This document shows positions 15,900 to 22,637 of a stretch of DNA of 38,436 nucleotides, piece after piece. This stretch comes from Myxococcus sp. (lineage in GTDB: Bacteria; Myxococcota; Myxococcia; Myxococcales; Myxococcaceae). Position 1 is the stretch's first letter. Every line of letters begins with the position of its first letter. Location: contig JACSRE010000189.1 in NCBI GenBank assembly GCA_014879945.1, positions 1-38,436 on the forward strand, in the 5' to 3' direction. Position numbers and translations under genes: made by a program. The notes beneath the pieces are model-generated. The model had not been told where the DNA came from. It was given only the letters and a program-made list of their open reading frames with translations, and did no database searches.

Positions 15900-18838
15900 A
15901 GAGACGAACGTGGGTCGCGGCGCTCTGGCTGTCGTTGCTGCTGCCGGTGACGGCGGCGAAGGCCGCGGCGCCTGCCGGCGACGACGCCGTGCTGGCAGAG
16001 ATTGAGCGCCACTTCCCCGCCGCGAAGAAGTGGTTCGGCATGGTGAAGGACCTGCAGTTCGACCGCGACGCCGACGGCGCGCTCACGCCCCGCTACTCGA
16101 CGCTCAAGTCCGCCTTCGTCCTCCCGAAGGACCCCGCGGGCCAGGTGGTGATGGCGCGCCTGCCCGCGTTCGCCTCCGGCGGCATGCAGGTGTGGGCGGT
16201 CGGCAATGAGCGGCTCTGGGTGCGCACCCGTGAAGACGGAGCGCCACGCCGGCCGGCCGAGGTGCTGCGGGGGGTGGTCGTCTACCGCAACGCCGTCGCG
16301 GGCGGCGACCTCCTCTACAAGCTGACGCCGACCCACGTCGACGAGTACCTCTACCTCCGCGCGCCGCCGCCACACCTGCGCCGCGTCTTCACTGTCGAGC
16401 TGGGCCCCGAGGCCATGGCGCTGCGCCAGGCCGGCGACACGCTCGAGCTGCTCGGCCACGACGGCGCGGCGCGGCTGCGCGTCTCGGCGCCGGTCGCCAG
16501 AGCGGCCGACGGCACCCGCCGCACCGGCACCATTCGGGTCGACGGCGTGCACCTCGTCGAAGAGCTCGACCTGCGCGGGCTGGTCGCGCCGGTGCTGGTT
16601 GACCCCGACTGGACGACCACCGGCACGATGCCCGTCTCGCACCTGGCCGACGTCGGCTGGCGCCTCGACCGGGGCTCGGTGATGGCCGTCGGCGGCTGCG
16701 CGCTCGCCGCGTGCCCGCTGGGCCTGGTGGGTGAAGCCTGCTCGCAGGTGGTGCCCAGCACCTCGGTGTGGCGCGCGTCCTCCCAGACGTGGACCTTCGG
16801 CCCCACCATGCTCACGGCGCGCTACTCGTTCGCGTCGGTGGTGCTGCCGAGCAACGAGCTCTTCGTCGCTGGCGGCTGCACCGGCTCCGACTGCCGCTCC
16901 ACCACCGCCGCCGCCGAGCGGTACTCGAGGGCGACGCAGCGGTGGGTGCCGGCTGGTGCGCTCTCGAGCAGCCGCGCGCGCGTCGAGGCGGCGTTGCTGC
17001 CCAACGGCGACGTGGTGCTCCCCGGCGGCTGCGACGCCTTCCGTTGCCTCACCGAGGTCGCCCGCTACCAGGTAGCCGCCGACCGGTGGACGACGCTCGC
17101 GCCGCTGCCTTCGCCTCGGGGGTTCGCCACCACCACCGCGCTGGCCGACGGCTCGCTGCTGGTGCTGGGGGGCTGCGCCGACCCGCGGTGCGCGACGGTG
17201 CTCGACGACGCGCTCCGCTACGACCCGGTCGCCAACCAGTGGAGCCCCGCCGGCACCATGAAGCTCGCCCGCGCCGCCCACACCGCCACGCTGCTCAACG
17301 ACGGCACCGTCTTCATCGCCGGCGGGTGCCAGAGCGCCGAGTGCCGCGGCGCGACGCTCGACACCACCGAGCTCTTCCGGCCGGGCGTCACCCCGCCCTT
17401 CGTCGACGGGCCGGTGATGCGCTCCCCCCGCCACCACCACACCGCGACGCTGATGGAGAGCGGGCTGCTGCTCCTCGCCGGCGGCACCGACCGCGTCGAC
17501 TCGACCCGCGGCACCGCCGAGGTCTACCTGCCCGTCTCGAAGCGGCTCGCCGAGATGCCACGCATGGCCATGCCGCGCGCGTTCCACATCGCGGTGAGCC
17601 TCGAGTCGGGCGAGGTGCTCGTCGGCGGCGGGTGCAACGCGGCGACGTGCCTGCCGTGGGCCGAGGTGTTCGACCCGACCGGCCTGCCGATGGAGCGGGT
17701 GACCGACGCCGGCGTGGTGGTGACGACCGACGGTGGCGTCACGCTCGACGCTGGCCTCCCGCCGGTGGTGCTCGACGCTGGCGCCGAGCCTCCGCCCATC
17801 GACACCACGCCGTTCCTCGCCCGAGGTGGGCCGCACCCCAGGCTCTTCCGCACCGGCGCGGTGGCGTGCGCCGACGACCAGGGCTTCGACCGGCCGTGTC
17901 CCGTGCCCGGCTGGCGCGCGCAGGACGCCGACTTCCAGCCCAACACGCACCCCTTCGTGCCGCTGCCCAACGACGAGGTGCGCGACGACGCCAGCGGGCT
18001 CATCTGGCAGGCGCGCGCCGACGGGCAGCTCCGCGCGCAGGCCGACGCGGTGGCGGCCTGCGCGGCGCTCGAGACCGAGGGCGCCCCCGCGGGCACGTGG
18101 CGGCTCCCGTCGGTCGTCGAGCTCGCCACCCTCGTGCACTACGGGCGCGCCGACCCGGCCATCGACCAGGCCTTCCCCGAGACCCGCGACGCCAACTACT
18201 GGGCCTCGACGCCGGTGGCCAACGCCGCCACCATGGGGTGGTCGGTGCGCTTCGGCGTCGGCGAGGTGATGCCGATGCTCGCCACCAACCCGGCGCCGTC
18301 GCGGTGCGTGCGCGGGGCGCTCAAGCGCGCGGCCGTCGACGGCACGGTGCGGCTCGCGGGCGCGCTGACGGCGCTCCCCGAGACGGTGAAGGACGAGGCC
18401 AACGGGCTCGAGTGGCAGCGGCTCGACGACGGGCGCAAGCGCACCTGGCGTGAGTCGCTCGACGCCTGCGCGCAGCTCTCCCTCGCTGGGAACGCGGACT
18501 GGCACCTGCCCAACGTGCTCGAGCTGATGAGCCTGCTCGACTACGCCGCGCTCGAGCCGGCGAAGACCGACGGCGTCTTCGAGACGGCGCGGCCCGAGCT
18601 CTACTGGTCTTCGTCCTTCAGCCAGAACACCCCCGGGCTGGCGTGGGGCGTGGCCTTCAACCTCGGCGCGGTCGACGCCGTCAGCGTGAACGGGCGCGCC
18701 TTCGCGCGGTGCGTGCGGCACCTCCCGTCGCCGCCGCCGCCCTGCCGGTGCGGGACCGATGGCGCGGGCGCGATGGCGTGGGGCGCGGTGGCGGTGCTCG
18801 GGCTGCTTCGCCGCGCGCGGACCGCGAGGCGGCGATGA
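15896..18838 (+). CDS. Secreted Kelch-repeat protein with two DUF1566 domains and MYXO-CTERM tail
   Basis: 980 residues. A signal peptide (MKRRTWVAALWLSLLLPVTAA) is followed by an N-terminal domain to about residue 235. A Kelch/beta-propeller-like region (about 240-600) has repeated blades such as LPSNELFVAGGC, LPNGDVVLPGGC and LADGSLLVLGGC, many with a GGC containing an unusual Cys. After an Asp/Pro linker come two DUF1566 (Lcl C-terminal-like) domains: NDEVRDDASGLIWQARADG and TVKDEANGLEWQRLDDG, each ending in a RCVR motif. The C-terminus (950-980) is Cys-x-Cys, a short hydrophobic stretch and RRARTARRR, resembling the MYXO-CTERM sorting signal handled by myxosortase. The protein is therefore probably anchored and exposed on the outer surface. 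It is coupled to the Cys-rich lipoprotein before it. Confidence 0.88.
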   Translation: MKRRTWVAALWLSLLLPVTAAKAAAPAGDDAVLAEIERHFPAAKKWFGMVKDLQFDRDADGALTPRYSTLKSAFVLPKDPAGQVVMARLPAFASGGMQVWAVGNERLWVRTREDGAPRRPAEVLRGVVVYRNAVAGGDLLYKLTPTHVDEYLYLRAPPPHLRRVFTVELGPEAMALRQAGDTLELLGHDGAARLRVSAPVARAADGTRRTGTIRVDGVHLVEELDLRGLVAPVLVDPDWTTTGTMPVSHLADVGWRLDRGSVMAVGGCALAACPLGLVGEACSQVVPSTSVWRASSQTWTFGPTMLTARYSFASVVLPSNELFVAGGCTGSDCRSTTAAAERYSRATQRWVPAGALSSSRARVEAALLPNGDVVLPGGCDAFRCLTEVARYQVAADRWTTLAPLPSPRGFATTTALADGSLLVLGGCADPRCATVLDDALRYDPVANQWSPAGTMKLARAAHTATLLNDGTVFIAGGCQSAECRGATLDTTELFRPGVTPPFVDGPVMRSPRHHHTATLMESGLLLLAGGTDRVDSTRGTAEVYLPVSKRLAEMPRMAMPRAFHIAVSLESGEVLVGGGCNAATCLPWAEVFDPTGLPMERVTDAGVVVTTDGGVTLDAGLPPVVLDAGAEPPPIDTTPFLARGGPHPRLFRTGAVACADDQGFDRPCPVPGWRAQDADFQPNTHPFVPLPNDEVRDDASGLIWQARADGQLRAQADAVAACAALETEGAPAGTWRLPSVVELATLVHYGRADPAIDQAFPETRDANYWASTPVANAATMGWSVRFGVGEVMPMLATNPAPSRCVRGALKRAAVDGTVRLAGALTALPETVKDEANGLEWQRLDDGRKRTWRESLDACAQLSLAGNADWHLPNVLELMSLLDYAALEPAKTDGVFETARPELYWSSSFSQNTPGLAWGVAFNLGAVDAVSVNGRAFARCVRHLPSPPPPCRCGTDGAGAMAWGAVAVLGLLRRARTARRR

Positions 18839-19023
18839 AGCCGAGCGCGCCGTCATCGGTCGAGGTCGGCCGCGGTGCCGTGCACGGCGAGGGCGCCGCG
18901 TCGAAGCGCAGCGCCCGGTCGTGGTCGCGCCGCGCGGGCGGCCTTGCCGCGCACGCTGGACGCGCGGTGTCGTGGTCGCGCCGCTCGAGCTGCGTCGCCC
19001 TGGAGACGGAGAGGCTCCGATGA
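18835..19023 (+). CDS. Possible 62-residue bridging ORF
   Basis: A short frame whose ATG overlaps the stop of the Kelch gene (ATGA 18835-18838) and whose stop overlaps the start of the cytochrome lipoprotein (ATGA 19020-19023). It is Ser/Arg-rich with no signal or domain. It contains two copies of a 16-base direct repeat (18918-18933 and 18969-18984) that encode WSRR-type repeats. It could be a real tiny protein or only a translated leader keeping ribosomes coupled through a 180-base gap. Composition argues against a structured protein. Confidence 0.3.
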   Translation: MKPSAPSSVEVGRGAVHGEGAASKRSARSWSRRAGGLAAHAGRAVSWSRRSSCVALETERLR

Positions 19024-20396
19024 AGCGCGCGGTGATGGCTCTGGTGGTGGCAGCGTGTCTCGGCTGTACGGTCGAGGGCCCCGAGGGGCCCATCGGTCCT
19101 GCGGGGCCCCCCGGCGTGTCTGGGGGCAAGGGTCCGGTCGGTCCGCAAGGCGACGCCGGCGCGCAGGGGCCGCCCGGCGCGCCCGGCGCGTTCATCGTGC
19201 TCTCGGAGCGCGCGCGCCGGGGCCTCGAGGTCGCGCCGGTGAAGCTGACGCTCGAGGGCCTCACCAGCGCGCAGGTCGAGCGGGTCGGCGCCGGCAGCTA
19301 TCTCGTCAACGCGGTGGCCGACTGCGGCGCGTGTCACGACGCGCAGGGCGCTGACGGCGGGCGCCGCGCCCTCGCGGGCGGGCAGCGCTTCACCCTCGCG
19401 CCCGCGCTCGGCACCGAGGTCTACGCGCGCAACCTCACGCCCGACGCGAACACCGGGCTGACGCTCAGCGAAGACCAGTTCCTGCTCATCATGCAGACCG
19501 GCACCGACAAGAAGAACCCCAGCTCGTCGCTGCTGGTGATGCCCTGGTTCGAGTACCGGTGGATGACGGTGGACGACCTCAAGTCCATCTACGCGTACCT
19601 GAAGGCCGTCCCGCCCGAGAACAACGACGTCCCCGGCGACGTGAAGAACGACATCCCCAAGGTGACGATGCCTTTGGCCTTCGGCGACGGCGACGTGCCG
19701 CGCCCGCTGCTCCCCGAAGCGACGCGCGACGCCGACGGGGTGCTGCGCGGCTTCACCATTCAGCCGCTCGCGCAGCCTGACCTCGGCGCGTGGCCCGCCA
19801 ACGTGCAGAGCCTCTTCGGGCGCGGGAGCTACCTCGTCAACGCCGTGGGCCGGTGCAACGAGTGCCACACCAACCCGGCGCGAGACCCGACGACGCACCG
19901 AATCAACACCGCGGGCTACCTCGCCGGAGGCATGGTCTTCACCGACCCTACGGGCCCGCACGCCCCGGCGTCGCTCAAGCGGTCGATGAGCCGAAACCTC
20001 TGCGGCGCCACCAACGGCTACACCGCGCCCTTCACCGACTTCGCCGCGTCGCTCGCGTCGGGGCTGCGCGCGGGCCGCTCACCCTCAGAGAGCCTGGCCT
20101 GGCCGATGCCGACGTGGGCGCTCTCGAACCTCACCACCCAGGACCTCGAGGCCCTCTTCACCTACCTGCGCCTGGTGCCCCGCCGCATGGGCGCGGACGA
20201 CAAGCCGACGGTCGGCGCAGTCACCGCCTGCAGCGCGAGCGTGGCCTGCCCGGGGGCGCAGCGCTGCAACCTCAGCGCCGGAGAGTGCGAGGGGGCCTGC
20301 GACGCGCTCACCCCGTGCCCCGCGTGTCAGCGCTGCGTGGCGGGGGCGTGCGTGGCGCCGGCCGCCAACGACGCGTGCCTGACGTCGGGGCTCTGA
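19020..20396 (+). CDS. Diheme cytochrome c lipoprotein with collagen-like segment
   Basis: 458 residues. GGAGACGGAGAGG precedes ATG 19020. The N-terminus MKRAVMALVVAAC is a lipoprotein signal (lipobox V-A-A-C, Cys13). Residues 20-58 form 13 uninterrupted collagen-type Gly-X-Y triplets (GPE GPI GPA GPP and so on). Two class I cytochrome c domains follow, with heme motifs CGACH (102-106) and CNECH (279-283), each introduced by GSYLVNAV. This is the arrangement of diheme dehydrogenase-type cytochromes. A Cys-rich tail (from about 400) ends the protein. The rod-like spacer would hold the hemes away from the membrane. Directly upstream of the Rieske gene, it probably exchanges electrons with the bc complex. 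Confidence 0.88.
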   Translation: MKRAVMALVVAACLGCTVEGPEGPIGPAGPPGVSGGKGPVGPQGDAGAQGPPGAPGAFIVLSERARRGLEVAPVKLTLEGLTSAQVERVGAGSYLVNAVADCGACHDAQGADGGRRALAGGQRFTLAPALGTEVYARNLTPDANTGLTLSEDQFLLIMQTGTDKKNPSSSLLVMPWFEYRWMTVDDLKSIYAYLKAVPPENNDVPGDVKNDIPKVTMPLAFGDGDVPRPLLPEATRDADGVLRGFTIQPLAQPDLGAWPANVQSLFGRGSYLVNAVGRCNECHTNPARDPTTHRINTAGYLAGGMVFTDPTGPHAPASLKRSMSRNLCGATNGYTAPFTDFAASLASGLRAGRSPSESLAWPMPTWALSNLTTQDLEALFTYLRLVPRRMGADDKPTVGAVTACSASVACPGAQRCNLSAGECEGACDALTPCPACQRCVAGACVAPAANDACLTSGL

Positions 20397-20406
20397 AGGA
20401 GGCCGC

Positions 20407-20928
20407 GTGAAGGACGACCGACCGCCGACGCTGTGGACCCGACGCGACGTGCAGACGCGCTCGGCGTGGGCGCTGTTGGGCGCGAGCCTGGTGGCGATGG
20501 TGGGCGCGTTCGTGCGGCTGCTCTTCCCCCGGGTGCGCGCGGAGCCGCCGACGAAGGTGGTGCTCGGCAGCCCCGAGGCCTTCGCCGTCGGCGAGGTGAG
20601 CGAGCGGTACAAGCGCACGCACCGCTTCGTGCTCGTGCGCGAGGCCGCCGGCTTCTACGCGCTGCGCTCGGTCTGCACCCACCTGGGCTGCGTGCCGGCG
20701 TGGAGCGCGGGCCAGGAGAAGTTCAAGTGCCCCTGTCACGGGAGCGGCTTTCACCGCGACGGCGTGAACTTCGAGGGCCCGGCCCCGCGCCCGCTGGAGC
20801 GCCTGGCCATCGCGCTCGACGCCGAGAAGAACCTCGTCGTCGACACCGCGGTGGTGCTGCGGCGCGAGCGCGGTGAGTGGAGCCGCGCCGACGCCTTCCT
20901 CCCGTACCCGTCGGCGGGCCACCCATGA
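20407..20928 (+). CDS. Rieske iron-sulfur protein of the bc complex
   Basis: 173 residues. An N-terminal membrane anchor (about 18-42, SAWALLGASLVAMVGAFVRLL) is followed by the Rieske fold with both cluster motifs: CTHLGC (Cys90, His92, Cys95) and CPCHGSGF (Cys108, Cys110, His111). Cys95 and Cys110 would form the usual disulfide. It takes one electron from quinol at the Qo site of the cytochrome b below. AAGGAGG ends a few bases before the ATG, a strong ribosome-binding site. Its stop overlaps the cytochrome b start (ATGA, 20925-20928). Confidence 0.95.
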   Translation: MKDDRPPTLWTRRDVQTRSAWALLGASLVAMVGAFVRLLFPRVRAEPPTKVVLGSPEAFAVGEVSERYKRTHRFVLVREAAGFYALRSVCTHLGCVPAWSAGQEKFKCPCHGSGFHRDGVNFEGPAPRPLERLAIALDAEKNLVVDTAVVLRRERGEWSRADAFLPYPSAGHP

Positions 20929-21731
20929 GCGACGCGCCCCCGCCCTCGACGCGCGAGGGCCCTCCCCCCGGGCTGGTGAAGGAGGTGGTGCGGTCGGCGT
21001 TGCGCGTCGAGAACGTCGACACCCCGAGGAACCGGGTGCTCGCGGTCGCGCACACCGTGTGGCTGCACCTGCACCCCACCAAGGTGCCGCGCTACTCGGT
21101 GCGCTTCAGCTTCACCTGGGGCGCCGGTGGCATCAGCTTTCTGCTCTTCCTCGTCACCGTGGTGACCGGCGTGGTGCTGATGTTCGTCTACCGCCCGACG
21201 CCCGAGCACGCCTGGCTCGACGTGAAGCGGCTCGACTTCGACGTGCCCTTCGGCATGTTGAACCGCAACATGCACCGCTGGGCGGCGCACGCGATGGTCA
21301 TCGTGGTGTGGGTGCACCTGCTGCGTGTCTTCCTGACGGGCTCGTACAAGGCGCCGCGGCAGTTCAACTGGGTCGTCGGCGTCGGGCTGCTCACCTTGAC
21401 GATGCTGCTCTCGTTCACCGGCTACCTGCTGCCGTGGGACCAGCTGTCGATGTGGGCGGTGACGGTGGGCACCAACATGGCCGCGGCCGCGCCCGTCATC
21501 GGCCACGAAGGCCCCTTCGCGGCGCCGGGCCTGAGCGCGACCAACGACGTGCGCGCGCTGCTGCTCGGCGGCCCCACGGTGGGGAGCGCGGCGCTCCTGC
21601 GCTTCTACATCCTCCACTGCGTGGCGCTGCCGATGGCCCTGGGCCTGGGCTGCATCGTCCACTTCTGGCGGGTGCGCCGCGACGGCGGCATCAGCGGGCC
21701 CGGCACCTCGGGGCCGAAGGGAGCGCCCTGA
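20925..21731 (+). CDS. Cytochrome b N-terminal subunit (b6-like)
   Basis: 268 residues with four membrane helices: the two-heme half of a split cytochrome b. Heme-ligand histidines are His117 and His131 in helix B (14 apart) and probably His231 and His246 in helix D. The 15-residue spacing in helix D is that of cytochrome b6, not mitochondrial cytochrome b. The motif SFTGYLLPWDQLSMWAVTVG is the classic Qo-side stretch. A polar 50-residue N-terminal extension precedes the first helix. It forms the core of the quinol-oxidising complex with the Rieske protein and the following subunit. Confidence 0.94.
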   Translation: MSDAPPPSTREGPPPGLVKEVVRSALRVENVDTPRNRVLAVAHTVWLHLHPTKVPRYSVRFSFTWGAGGISFLLFLVTVVTGVVLMFVYRPTPEHAWLDVKRLDFDVPFGMLNRNMHRWAAHAMVIVVWVHLLRVFLTGSYKAPRQFNWVVGVGLLTLTMLLSFTGYLLPWDQLSMWAVTVGTNMAAAAPVIGHEGPFAAPGLSATNDVRALLLGGPTVGSAALLRFYILHCVALPMALGLGCIVHFWRVRRDGGISGPGTSGPKGAP

Positions 21732-22637
21732 GTGGAGCCGCTCCTCCACATCCTCCTCAAGCCCGACAACGTGCCCATCGTGCTGATGGTGCCGCTCTTC
21801 GCCGGCATCCTGCTCCACTGGTGGCGCGCGGCGCGGCGCCACGACCGGCTGCTCGTCGAGGGCGGAGAGGCCGCCGTCCGCCGTGAGCTCGACGGGCCGC
21901 TGCCCGAGGGCACGCCGGAGCCGAAGCTCCACACCTGGCCGTACCTGCTGCGCGTCGAGCTCATCGCAGCGCTCGCCACGGTGGTGGTGCTGCTGGTGTG
22001 GTCCATCACGCTCGACGCGCCGCTCGAGCAGCTCGCCGACCCGACGCGCACGCCCAACCCCAGCAAGGCGCCCTGGTACTTCCTGGGGCTGCAGGAGCTG
22101 CTCGTCTACTTCGACCCGTGGGTGGCGGGCGTGGCGCTGCCGCTGCTCATCATCGCGGGCCTCTGCCTCATTCCGTACCTCGACGTGAACCCGGCCGGGA
22201 GCGGCTTTCACTCGTGGCGCGGCCGCCGCTTCGCCGTCTCGGTCTTCCTCTTCGGCTTCGTCGGCCTCTGGCTGGGGTTGATCCTCGTGGGCACCTTCTG
22301 TCGCGGCCCGGGGTGGAACTGGTTCTGGCCGTGGGAGCCGTGGGACCGCGCGCGCGCGGTGGAGCTCGCCACCCGTGACTGGCCGGCGCTCTTCGGGGTC
22401 TCTCCCGGGCCGGGCGCCTCGCTGCTGGGCGGCGCGACGGTGCTGGGCTGGTACGGCCTGGGGCTGGTCGGCTGGCGGCTCCTGCGCCACCGGCCCGCGC
22501 TGCAACGCCTCGGCGGCTCGCGCTACGCGGTGGTGGCGTTCCTGCTGCTCACCATGCTCGCGGTGCCGGTGAAGATGGCGCTGCGGCTGGGCTTCTCGGT
22601 CAAGTACGTGTGGACGACGCCGTGGTTCAACCTGTGA
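21732..22637 (+). CDS. Cytochrome b C-terminal subunit (subunit IV-like, enlarged)
   Basis: 301 residues from a GTG that directly abuts the preceding stop. It carries the C-terminal half of cytochrome b. The Qo motif, classically PEWY, reads A-P-W-Y at 113-116 (KAPWYFLGLQELLVYFDPWV), so the usual Glu is missing and proton exit from quinol must use another residue. The text PYLDVNPAGSGFHSWRGRRF follows, as in many non-phototrophic bacterial complexes. About six hydrophobic segments make it longer than plant subunit IV (about 160). Two extra helices at the C-terminus may dock the octaheme cytochrome. Its stop overlaps the next start as GTGA (22634-22637). Confidence 0.92.
   Translation: MEPLLHILLKPDNVPIVLMVPLFAGILLHWWRAARRHDRLLVEGGEAAVRRELDGPLPEGTPEPKLHTWPYLLRVELIAALATVVVLLVWSITLDAPLEQLADPTRTPNPSKAPWYFLGLQELLVYFDPWVAGVALPLLIIAGLCLIPYLDVNPAGSGFHSWRGRRFAVSVFLFGFVGLWLGLILVGTFCRGPGWNWFWPWEPWDRARAVELATRDWPALFGVSPGPGASLLGGATVLGWYGLGLVGWRLLRHRPALQRLGGSRYAVVAFLLLTMLAVPVKMALRLGFSVKYVWTTPWFNL

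Noticed and set aside
15542-19264. 1240-codon minus-strand frame
   Set aside because: Antisense of the Kelch protein gene; composition dominated by Arg, Gly, Ala and His with no recognisable motif.
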